Origin: Bicyclus anynana
Taxonomy: Eukaryota; Arthropoda; Insecta; Lepidoptera; Nymphalidae
Direction of reading: 5' to 3'
DNA: 64,000 nucleotides
Assembly (NCBI RefSeq): GCF_947172395.1
Contig: NC_069097.1
Location: 7,858,142-7,922,141 of the forward strand
The translations under genes and the position numbers were made by a program. Below, one piece after another: positions 54,945-64,000 of the stretch; within the stretch, counting starts at the first letter, position 1, and the number at the start of each line of letters is the position of its first letter. Below the pieces are notes generated by a model, which searched no databases, was not told where the DNA came from, and was given only the letters and a program-made list of their open reading frames with translations.

Positions 54945-55089
54945 TTAGTAGACATACGCTAAGAACGGATTTTGCGATAGTGCCGGAGTCAGGAGGTCTA
55001 GAGGCAAACGAAGTCACGGGCGTCCGCTAGTTATCAATAATAATTTAAAAACTAGCTTTTAGTGACGTCATTTTATTTTTCGTATTCGC

Positions 55090-55430
55090 AGTGGATCTTG
55101 GTCCAGTGGTTAGGTTATTGGTTTCAGTACAAGAAGTCCCGAGATGAAGTCCTGGTTTGGGTTATAAAATATTGAAGTTTTCATTATTCTAAGATATTTT
55201 AGTAAAATATCTCAGACCCGATTTGGGAAATATATGGTGTTATACCCCATGTCTTGGATTGCACGTTAAGTCGTTGCTTATGAGAGTCAAATATTATCAG
55301 CCGCCCGCTTAACCACTGGAGCAGGGTGGTAGGTCTATGCTCCATAGCCTCTCTCCTATTGTATACTCAATGATGAGTGGTGACAAGAATAAGTAGGGTT
55401 ATATTCATCATCATCATCACATCGGATCCA
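55090..55430 (+). repeat. tRNA-like interspersed repeat
   Basis: TCTTGGTCCAGTGGTTAGGT (box A like TGGTCCAGTGG), a degenerate box B (GAAGTCCTGGTTTGGGTT), then GTGTTATACCCCATGTCTTG, GATTGCACGTTAAGTCGTTG, ending in ATCATCATCATCA. Diverged relatives occur at about 38200-38420 and 41800-41960. Possibly a fourth SINE family. Confidence 0.5.
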
Positions 55431-56844
55431 TAGGTCATCACTGGCAAACACGCACTGTTCGAAGACTTTTGTCTTCAGGCACTTTGCAGATAGGTAATCG
55501 ATCCATCCATCGAATAAAAAATGTTCTGTTACTTGTTATAAAATGGTGAATGGTAGGAATAAGCATGGCAGTATTACTTCCCGGACCATCTCTGTTACAA
55601 AAGTCTCCTATTATTGAAAGGTATCTTATATAACTCAACACCACAAGACCAATAAGACAACTATAAACAAAATATGAAACAAATAATTCCCCTAAAATAT
55701 TTTTAATAAACAAATATCTATTCTATTCAACTCCAAATAACCCTCATTAACCCAAAAAGTATTAGGCCGTCTCGAAAATTCGTTGATGAGGAACTAATCT
55801 CCGACCGACCCTTGTTTGTTCCTGATACTTCAGATCGTTAAAGAGTATTTCTATCGCTATTTAAAAATAATGAAACGAGAAACATCCTTTGATTTCATAA
55901 GTGGTCATTGAACTCTTTTTTTGACCACACTTAAGCCTAAGTCAATAAACCAAAATAAGATCAATTAAGATTTTTATCTCTTTGTCTTTCTTTCATGTTT
56001 AAATTAATACTTGACTTGCGACTTCTGTATTCTAGTGATAAAAAATATCACTAAATCTTTATGTACTTTTGTGACGCCATAGTTTTGTTTTATCGAAATG
56101 ACGTCACGATAGGAATAGATCTAAGTTGGAATTCAGTTTAAGATGTATGGAGTATGGAGCTAACTTAAGAAGAGGATGGCTTACTTAGTGAATACCCTTA
56201 CCCCTGTCTAGTTTTTAGGGTAGAATAGTAACTAACTATGCCAAAATCACTACACCACCATTCAAATTTGGCCACCAGACCAAAAAAATCTAAAACTGAG
56301 CCGAACTGGGAATCGAACATAGGACAATAACAAAGTTGTGAAAATACTGTACACCTTGAGGATTGTGAGGTCGTTGTTGTTGTAATATTAAATTTTCAGA
56401 TTGATGCAAAATAATAACAACTAATTACGAAACTATAAATTTTAAAACGCACATTTTAATTCGCGCACACCAGAGGCAAAATAACGAAATCCACCGGATA
56501 GGGATTTACAAGGCGACCGTGGAACGAGATACGGATTGGCGGAAATGCCTTCACGAAATCTCAAAACGCCAGTAAAATGAACAGATAGTGAAACATTAAC
56601 CCCTCAAATGAAATCCCTCCCCTCACGGTTGAATTGAATGAAATTTGATTAAGCAACAAAACTGAAATTACATTCAAATCTTCTCTCGACCAGTTAAGCA
56701 ATACGCTCCGTTCAGACGTAAATACATGTTCGACGAGCAAGCTTGAAGTCACGGGTCAACATGTGGATGCATTTTTGACGAGCGAATTATAAAATAAGAG
56801 TAGGTATAGTTGAGTGACTTCATAATTTACTATACATATTTTTA

Positions 56845-56990
56845 CAGGTTAGCCCTGGACTAAAATCTCACCTGATGGTAAGTGATGATGCAATCTTAGA
56901 TGGAAGCGGGTTAACTTGTTAGGAGGAGGACGAAAATCCACACTCCTTTTCGGTTTGTACACGACATCGTAACGGAACGCTAAATCGATT
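56845..56990 (-). repeat. SINE-A 3' part
   Basis: TTTTTACAGGTTAGCCCTGG, GTGATGATGCAATCTTAGAT, CACTCCTTTTCGGTTTGTAC, ACGGAACGCTAAATCG; broken before the head. The following ~140 bp (CCTCATTCCCGTAGGGGTAG, AATAAGTTTGTCGGTTTAGG) belong to another interspersed repeat that I have seen in Lepidoptera but cannot name. Confidence 0.8.
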
Positions 56991-57271
56991 GACATACATA
57001 CGTCCGTAGCCTCATTCCCGTAGGGGTAGGCAGAGATCATATTGTTAAACTTGCCAGGATCCTTGCTTCTTCAATTTTCATCAACCCTTTTATACAAGTT
57101 CAATAAGTTTGTCGGTTTAGGGTACTCTTGACCTGACCTTAATTGAGATTGTCCTAGATACAGTCCAGGAACGTTAGACTTGGCCTTCCTCTTCTAACGT
57201 TTCCTTTTACCTTCACCTTTTATTAGCCTCCTTTTATCCATCCTTTTTTCCTACCATTGATGTTCTATTAT

Positions 57272-57475
57272 TTTAAGAAATTAAATATCACGTGTCTCAA
57301 TCGGTGAAGGAAAACATCGTGAGGAAACCTGCATACCAGAGAATTATCTTAATTCTCTGCGTGTGTGAAGTCTGCCAATCCGCATTGGGCCAGCGTGGTG
57401 GACTATTGGCCTAATCCCTCTCATTCTGAGAGGAGACTCGAGCTCAGCAGTGAGCCGAATATGGGTTGATGACGA
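57272..57475 (+). repeat. SINE-B copy, 5' truncated
   Basis: TTAAGAAATTAAATATCACG, AACATCGTGAGGAAACCTGC, GCGTGGTGGACTATTGGCCT, ending GCCGAATATGGGTTGATGAC. Confidence 0.88.
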
Positions 57476-59145
57476 AAGAATTAATGTGTTCAAACAGGCA
57501 TAGGATTTTTTTTAATTTTCTCTAACGAATTTTAGTGCATCGAACATGTTCGCACGTGTAAGTGAGCAACAAATTGTGTGTGAGATGCTGTTTGGGAATA
57601 AATCACAGAAAGGACACGAAATTTGTCGTCTTTGCTCATTTCAGAAAATTATTACTGTTGTTCATTTATGTAGATAATTTAATAATTATTTGGAAATATG
57701 TCGACAGATGGTAGATGGGCACAAGAAACTTAGCTACAATTAGCAACATTTAATGGGACTAATAAATTGTTGATAAGTTGCATATATAATGGGCGACGCT
57801 AAATGAAGAATGTTGTACAATATATTTTTTATCATCAGCCTATCAACAGTCTAATGTTGGACATAGGCCTTTCGTAGGGACTTTAATAAAACCACATTCA
57901 TATAGTTGCTATGAAATTTGATATCCGTTTTTAAGAAGGCCTCGACCTTTTCCAAATTATTGGTTTACTTCCACTTCCACTTTGCATTTACACGTTAAAA
58001 CGAAAGTGTTAATAATAAAAAAAAACGTTTTCTTTTTTCAAAATCTGACATTGATAAATCGCTTTCGCTTATGACATGGTCTTGGTGCAATATCCCGCGA
58101 CAGCCATAAGCAAAAACAATCTACGATAATCATATTTCGATCGAGATGAAGGCCTGCATGCACACATACGCACGGTTGCTATGGCAACTCATTTAATAAC
58201 TAGCTTTCTACTATACCCGATAATATTCTTTATGCATTAAGATCTTTTCCAATGTACAAGAGACGAAAGAAAGTAAATTAACTTTATTACATTTTTACCT
58301 GAGTCTCTAAAGGTTCTGTTTTTCAAGCGTCGGTTGGTTGGTCTGTATGTACGGCCCATTCATTTTTACACTCTATAGCCTAAATTCAGCATGACATAAA
58401 AATATGTAATTAGACTTTTTAGCTATGAGATAAATTAATCTCACGGCAAAGCCACGACGAATGAACCAAGTATTTATTAATTTTACTCAAAATGATGTCT
58501 AGATCAACTATTTAAAATACCAGAGAAATCTTTACAAAATCGAAGCAATCTATCTCAATATTACAATCAAAGATTAATTTATATGGGCAGTTAATATAAC
58601 GGGCTGTACGATATATTACAATTTGCGGTGAAGCTTCGAGCAGCCTGCCTAATTAATATCAACTTTGTGTAAAATTTATCACCCTAAAGCGATTACACGA
58701 TAATTGATCTTATTAACTCAAGATAAAGTTGATATTCCCGTGCCGGCGTCCGATCCTAAATTTTTAACACGTTGGCTAACTTTGAATCTTATCTCGTAGA
58801 TATTAAAATAGAATTTCGTTCGCCTTCCACATTAGATTGCTTTTTAAATGTTGAAAATGCACGCTGAGTAGAATTTTATCGTGAAAGTATGAACTGCCAT
58901 TCTTTCATATAACTTTTGCTTGTATTTCGTACTTTGAAATTTTGAAGTATTGTTGTGGACGGTTATATTAAATACGAAGAAATAATTCTCTTGGAATTAT
59001 AATCTATATGTCCTAAATAACGGATATAAGCAATTCATACAATATTAGAATACGCTAAGAGAAGGCATTTTAGATTCAAAGAGCGTATCTTTTTTCTCTT
59101 GTGTTCGCCGAATTATTCTCCACTAACGACTGACATCCTGACTGA

Positions 59146-59458
59146 CTGAGAGCCGTGATAGCCCAGTGGGTATGACTTCTGCCTCTGATTCCGGAGGGTG
59201 CGGGTTCGAATCCGGTCCGGGGCATTCACCTCCAACTTTTCAGTTGTGTACATTTTAAGAAATGAAATATCACGCGTCTCAAACGGTGAATTAAAACATC
59301 GTGAGGAAACCTGCATACCAGAGAATTCTCTTAATTCCCTGCGTGTGTGAAGTCTGCCAATCCGCATTGGGCCAGCGTGGTGGACTATTGGCCTAACCCC
59401 TCCAATTCTGAGAAGAGACTCGAGCTCAGCAGTGAGCCGAATATGGGTTGATAATGAT
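59146..59458 (+). mobile_element. SINE-B, full length
   Basis: Head GAGAGCCGTGATAGCCCAGT with box A TAGCCCAGTGG, GGGTGCGGGTTCGAATCCGG with box B GGTTCGAATCC, the full body and the 3' end GCCGAATATGGGTTGATAAT. The best preserved SINE-B copy in the window. Confidence 0.92.
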
Positions 59459-59532
59459 AAACGACTGACATCACGTCCTGTATACTCGTAAATGCTTATC
59501 GTAGAAATAATCAAAATTAAGAGACATTAAAT

Positions 59533-59592
59533 ATAGATAATTTTTTATCTATTCATGATGAACTTCCGCAAAGTAACGCCTGCTTCTATCCA
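59533..59592 (-). repeat. Solo copy of the PLE 5' block with an adjoining palindrome
   Basis: 59553-59592 is identical over 40 bp to 18298-18337 at the 5' end of the Penelope-like element. On its distal side is a different AT palindrome, ATAGATAATTTTTTATCTAT (59533-59552). No RT or GIY-YIG sequence is nearby. Confidence 0.75.
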
Positions 59593-60044
59593 GGTGCGAG
59601 GTTATCGGAATTGGATCTACCTAACTGAACCTACACCTATTAACATCTATATATTTATATTAAAGTTTTTGTTATTGTGGTGTGCAAATAATAAGTTTGA
59701 AAACATAACCAATTGTTTCAGGTAATAAGGCCCGGGCTTAGAAACTCACTTGACCGGCTTTCAAGGTAGTCATTTGATATTTTTGAGGCAGCTGTACTTG
59801 TACCTTACGATTAAACCAAGGCCGAGGTTAGTAGCGGTGGGTTGTAAAGCGAGCCGGCCTGAGAAATATTGCGTTTCGCTTTTAGCATTAAATATTTTCA
59901 TCCCATCCCGCGCTAATGTTGTTACCAGGCTGGTACGAGTGTATACCGCAGTTCTTAAGGGACCAATTGGATAATGTTCATAACACTAATCTACTTTCAC
60001 CAAAAGTGTATTAAAAGAAGTAAATAGAAACCAATATCCATACT

Positions 60045-60347
60045 AATATTGTATAAATGCGAAAGTACGTCTGTCTCTTACCTTTTCACGGCTAAATGGC
60101 TGATCTGATCAAGATGAATTTTGGTATTCTAATAAATAGGAGCTAGAGCAGTTCCTAAAATAAAAAAAGAAGGGCGTGAAATAGGAGTTACTATTCTAAA
60201 AATGTATGCATAAATCATGAAACAATTCGAAATGTCATAAGAAATGCCATTTCGTATTGATTGAAGATTCAACCCCTAAAGGGTTTAAAGGGGATTATGA
60301 AAGCTTACTCTAATTATTCGCAGACGAAGTTACGGGCGTCCACTAAT
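60045..60347 (-). mobile_element. Interspersed element, reversed CTAGnGGACGCC type
   Basis: TACTAATATTGTATAAATGC, GCTGATCTGATCAAGATGAA, AAGAAGGGCGTGAAATAGGA, GGTTTAAAGGGGATTATGAA, ending GCAGACGAAGTTACGGGCGT, CCACTAAT. Confidence 0.65.
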
Positions 60348-60772
60348 TAAAAATACAATAAACACTATTTAGTTAATAAAATTTAGTGTAGATAAATCAT
60401 AGTTAAAAATAGCATAACTACCGGCTACTTTTATCCCGATATATCCCTCGGATCGGGATTTATAAGAGAGAAATTGCGGGCCTCAGTTATTTGTAATATC
60501 GACCGATTTTGACTTGATTTTCTTGTGCTGTGAGGATTTGAGTTGTTTTTGTTTTGTTGGAGTTGAGAAAATGCAAATAATATTATGTTTGGTCGATTTA
60601 CACGAAATTGAAGGGCCTCCCTCTTCAATTTCGGGTATAAAAAAATTGGACCAACAAACCTCTTGGCATCATTTAGAATCATAATCTGCATGCTTTTCTG
60701 ATTTCAAAACTGTGAACAGAATGCGGTCCTCATATTACTCACATTTAACTCTTCACAGCGCCGGGTCTATAC

Positions 60773-60778
<6 letters not shown>

Positions 60779-60818
<40 letters not shown>
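60779..60818. repeat. (AT)n microsatellite
   Basis: About 20 uninterrupted AT dinucleotides, preceded by ATACATATAC. Confidence 0.95.
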
Positions 60819-60820
<2 letters not shown>

Positions 60821-62194
60821 TATGTACAACGATCTTCAAAATCAGGGCTTGGTTTGTTTATTACATTCAATTACTAAATACAAAGCCTCTAAGAAGCTGC
60901 TAAACGTCGCATAACACAGTTACAACAACATAGTTTTGTCCAAAGTTTCCACGTTTCTAGAATCTTCAGACCTATTTAGACGGAGATAAAAGCGTCTCCT
61001 ATGCCCTAAGCTATTCAAATGCAATTTGTATGTTAAAAGGGGTAACGATAAGATATCTTACGTACACAAAGTCGTTTTGTAACGGGATTGGGATTACAGA
61101 TGTTTTAGGTCTTGCTTTTCCTTTGGAATACTTCGTTAATCCTAAGAATTCATTTTCGCGGACTCAGAAGTGATTACAAAAATAAGGAAACTAATGTCGA
61201 ACAAAGGTTATGATTCGCAACATTTGTCAGGACAACTTACTTAACAAATCAAACTGTAACCAAAATAAGACCTTAGAATGGCAGATAATAACCTTGAGTG
61301 AAGTCACGCACTTGTGAACGATGTGTGTAGGGTTAAAGGTACCTTTGACTGTTTACAAACACTCCCCTTTTCCACTCAAGTCACTCTCCCCGCCTATCCC
61401 AAGTAACCCATAAAGAATTACACAACAAGAGATGTCGACGGCTCGAACGCCACGAGCACATTGAAGCCGTCCGTACCGCAAGTTGCAACGCGGCGATAAC
61501 ATTTATGTTAAAAAAGCCTTCATTTGATTTGCCCTATTAGCACATGTAAGTAAAATTTAGAAAGCTAAAATTAGCACTTTAGATATGAATTTAGTTGAGT
61601 ATATTCGATGTTAATCCAGAAACTAAACAGGCTAAGAATGACTCTTTGCTCCTTTTATAAGATATCATAGTCAAAGGAACTCTTATAACTTTGCTATGTC
61701 CACTATCCATGTGTCCGTCTGTGCGTCTGTCCGCAGCTTACTTCAGAGACTATTAGCTTTATTTGAGAATTGTAAATTTAAAAAGTGTTAGTAGTTTGAT
61801 CGCAAAAAGTTCTCTGCTTCAATAAAAAAGTTGTCTGCTTCAAAAAGTTCGATTTCTGTAAAAAAACAAGAAACTGAAACACAAAAGCAAAGTGAAAACC
61901 TTCCCAAAATATAAAACTTCCATTTTGTTCAATGAAAACAATGTTATGACCTATTTACTCGAATAATATAATTAATTATTGAAAATATTTTATCACGGTA
62001 ACGGTAATTACGTTTCACAAAAAAACTTTCCACGAAATAGCCCTGAAATATTCATTTTGTGGAAAAAATATTTGGAACAAAAAGGTTTTTGTGAGAAACA
62101 ATGACGTGCCCTCGGATACTTATTACCTCAACATCAACGTATTTAATTCAGGTTAGCATATGGTGGCGTCAAATAACTGAATTAATGGATCATA

Positions 62195-62710
62195 TGTCCT
62201 AGGCATATGTATTCGCCTACAGTTTCGAGTGCAGCGTTCTCAACTATAACTGGGTGGAGCGATACATGAGCATTACACGTTATTTTTATTTTGGCCATGT
62301 TCATTTTCAGGCCCACCTGTTAAGAAACTCTGCCGAAGTAATTGAGCATGGTACTCCAGAGTCACTGCCATGATGACTACGTCGTCCGCGAACCGCAGTT
62401 GAGTGATGTACTCCGTTGTACGCCATTGATGTTCATGCCAAGTCTGCCCCAGTCCAGAAGATTAAAGACGTCTTCCAATGCAGCGGTAAATAGCTTCGGA
62501 GAGATCACATCTCCCTGACGCACTCCTCGCTGCAACTGGATTGGCCTCGTAGTCTGATCCTGAATATAGACTGACATAGTGGCGTTTTCGTATAAGCACT
62601 TCAACGCTTGGATATATCTGAAATCAATTCGTCATCTCTGCAATGACCTTAGCACTGCCCAGGTTTCCACCGAATTGAAGGCTTTCTCTTAGTCCACAAA
62701 CGCTAGCGTA
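62195..62710 (-). pseudogene. RTE-type LINE reverse transcriptase fragment
   Basis: Read on the minus strand: LAFVD, a stop, then EKAFNSVETW (RT motif A with its Tyr codon changed to a stop), FRYIQALKCLYENATMSVY, TRPIQLQRGVRQGDVISPKL (motif B), FTAALEDVFNLLDWGRLGMN. Then a frameshift, and QLRFADDVVIMA (catalytic FADD, motif C) and QVGLKMNMA follow in another frame. Truncated at both ends; dead. Confidence 0.85.
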
Positions 62711-63159
62711 AAATAAATGTACATAGATATAAACACATTAAAAAACTCGTATCTAATTCACTATCAAATAAAATCTACAATGTAGGGCCCCACAAATTCA
62801 TAGAAACGAAATTGATTGCTTTGCATTATCGTCCCCACTAATCTGTTCATTTTACAGTGCCGGTGGCAATTAGCATCACTTTACACAAAAATAATTGCTT
62901 TTAATAACATATTTCTTTATCAAGTATGAACTATTAAGTGTTCAAGTTAATAAGACATTATCATTGAATTATTATACCAGATAGAGTTAATAGAGGTAAT
63001 TTGTAATACGAAAAAAGTGTTGTACTACTTTAAACATAATTGTATAGGTAATTTATCCTTTTAAATGGTCATTTGGATTATAAATATAACATATTGTATT
63101 ATATAGTTTTTATACAGAACTTTAGCAAGCTTTTGTAATATTATAATAATTATCTCTCC

Positions 63160-63407
63160 AGGGGTGTAAGGGGGAGGCTAGTACCAGTCAGTCTCCCCAA
63201 CTGCCAACCTCACCTGCTCGTGGTGCACCCTGCAGATGGACCGACGAGGCTCTGGCGACCGACGAATGGCGGTATATCCATTCCCACAGGCTAGATTACG
63301 AAATGCCTCAGGCCGGTGTCGGGCAGCAGCGACACCGGCGCGAGTAATCTAGCACTGCGCTGACCAACCCGCATGCCCAGCGTGGTCAGTACTGGGCAAA
63401 ACTTTGT
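63160..63407 (+). mobile_element. 5' leader of an RTE-type LINE
   Basis: From about GGGTGTAAGGGGGAGGCTAG the sequence is much more GC-rich than the flanks. It contains CGACCGACGAATGGCGG, TATCCATTCCCACAGGC and GACCAACCCGCATGCCCAGC. Part of it is shared with 44240-44290. The exact left border is uncertain. Confidence 0.65.
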
Positions 63408-64000
63408 ATGGACGGCAAAAACAAAACACAGCCCCCAGTCCCCGGCAGCCCCGCTATTCCTGGCTCTGGCAGCGGTTATGGTAACGGCGGGGCAAGGGGT
63501 GTTAAGAATCTCCGGCAGAGATTCCGCTGCCAACCCCGACGACTAGACCTGGCAACATACAACGCACGCACTTTGAGGTCCGACGAAAAGGTCATCGAGC
63601 TGGAAGAAGTTATGAGCAAGTTGCACTGGGATATCATAGGATTGTCTGAAGTCCGAAGAGAGGGGGAGGGCTCGATAATCCTTGAATCCGGCAACATGCT
63701 CTACTACCGGGAGGGCGACCAACAGTCCCAGGGTGGTGTCGGATTTATCGTTCACAAGTCCCTCGTGAACAATGTTGTAAAAGTCGAGAGTGTGTCGAGC
63801 AGGGTAGCGTTCCTGGTCCTCCGAATTACCAAACGGTATTCGTTGAAGGTTATACAGGTTTACGCACCGACCTCGACACATCCCGACGAGGAGGTAGAGG
63901 TATTGTATGAGGATATTTCTAAAGCCATACATGCCTCAAACTCTTATTACAATGTTGTGATGGGGGATTTTAACGCAAAGCTGGGCGAACGTAGCGGTTC
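63408..64000 (+). CDS. RTE-type LINE ORF, endonuclease N-terminus (runs off the window)
   Basis: Open frame from ATG at 63408 to the window end with no stop, so its 3' end is unseen. It begins MDGKNKTQPPVPGSPAIPGS, a basic stretch NLRQRFRCQPRR, then an apurinic/apyrimidinic-type endonuclease domain: DLATYNARTLRSDEKV (motif I Asn), WDIIGLSEVRREGEG (catalytic Glu), QQSQGGVGFIVHKSL, LKVIQVYAPTSTHPDEEVE, NVVMGDFNAKLGERSG (GDFN motif). This domain nicks target DNA for reverse transcription. No stop or frameshift in ~197 codons suggests a young copy. It is antisense to Lar. Confidence 0.9.
   Translation, partial: MDGKNKTQPPVPGSPAIPGSGSGYGNGGARGVKNLRQRFRCQPRRLDLATYNARTLRSDEKVIELEEVMSKLHWDIIGLSEVRREGEGSIILESGNMLYYREGDQQSQGGVGFIVHKSLVNNVVKVESVSSRVAFLVLRITKRYSLKVIQVYAPTSTHPDEEVEVLYEDISKAIHASNSYYNVVMGDFNAKLGERSG

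Larger units (their letters stand above)
54636..64000 (-). other. Lar intron upstream of Ig2 (partial, at least 9.4 kb)
   Basis: I searched this stretch for the Ig1 exon (expected CAARGDPP-like and ECVAENGVG-like motifs) and did not find it, so Ig1 should lie beyond 64000. Contents: a MITE (54784-54944), a short CGTCCGCTAG end fragment (about 55010-55032), a tRNA-like repeat (about 55090-55430), SINE-A (56845-56990), SINE-B (57272-57475, 59146-59458), a solo PLE-end block (59553-59592), an interspersed element (60045-60347), an (AT)n microsatellite, and RTE LINE parts (62195-62710, 63160-64000). Confidence 0.75.

Noticed and set aside
54432..54955. Several 60-167-codon open frames around 54.4-54.95 kb
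   Set aside because: All overlap the GC-rich Ig2a exon or the adjoining MITE in other frames; only the minus-strand Ig2 frame has family residues and splice sites.
63291..63932. Minus-strand open frames of 73-129 codons
   Set aside because: Shadows of the plus-strand RTE endonuclease ORF, whose motifs (GLSEVRR, MGDFNAKLG) are unambiguous.

Overview
The window is AT-rich animal DNA, almost certainly from a moth or butterfly. I base that on tRNA-derived SINEs, RTE-type LINEs, a Penelope-like element and short interspersed families that I recognise as typical of lepidopteran genomes. This is recognition from memory, not a database search.

One host gene runs through nearly the whole window on the minus strand: the orthologue of Drosophila Lar (type IIa receptor protein tyrosine phosphatase, LAR/PTPRF-PTPRD-PTPRS family). 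Eleven consecutive internal exons can be read, from 54635 down to 40. They total 1449 nt, about 483 codons. They encode the second and third immunoglobulin domains and the first three fibronectin type III (FN3) domains. All exons have GT..AG borders and every junction phase fits the next, so the chain looks complete between them. The first Ig domain and signal peptide should lie beyond 64000. The remaining FN3 repeats, the transmembrane segment and the two phosphatase domains should lie before position 1. Exons are clustered at the 3' side (40-19885) and sparse at the 5' side, where introns are 15.1 kb and 19.4 kb.

I see no second host gene. The introns hold transposable elements and structured repeats. 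The main ones are: (1) a Penelope-like retroelement at 16254-18341 with an 11-14 bp target-site duplication, a frameshifted RT plus GIY-YIG ORF and a hammerhead-ribozyme-like motif; (2) two almost identical ~556-bp terminal-inverted-repeat elements in opposite orientation at 29326-29881 and 42348-42904, one on each side of the 111-nt Ig2b exon; (3) RTE LINE pieces, including an open 5' part that runs off the right end; (4) three tRNA-derived SINE families in many copies; (5) several foldback/MITE elements, a ~335-bp tandem array, a ~100-bp minisatellite with nested insertions, and a four-unit hairpin array just downstream of an exon; (6) a THAP zinc-finger exon fragment.

Region by region: 1-5.5 kb has five FN3 exons; 10.9-11.4 kb has the two FN3-1 exons; 16-18.4 kb has the Penelope-like element; 18.7-19.9 kb has the Ig3 exons; 20-35 kb is an intron with tandem arrays and the first TIR element; 35.0 kb has Ig2b; 35-54.4 kb is an intron with the second TIR element, the THAP exon and the minisatellite; 54.5 kb has Ig2a; 54.6-64 kb is an intron with SINEs and RTE pieces. 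I did not find an undescribed defence or gene system. The most promising signals are intronic RNA structure, the inverted repeats around one exon, and the Penelope-like element with its ribozyme-like motif.
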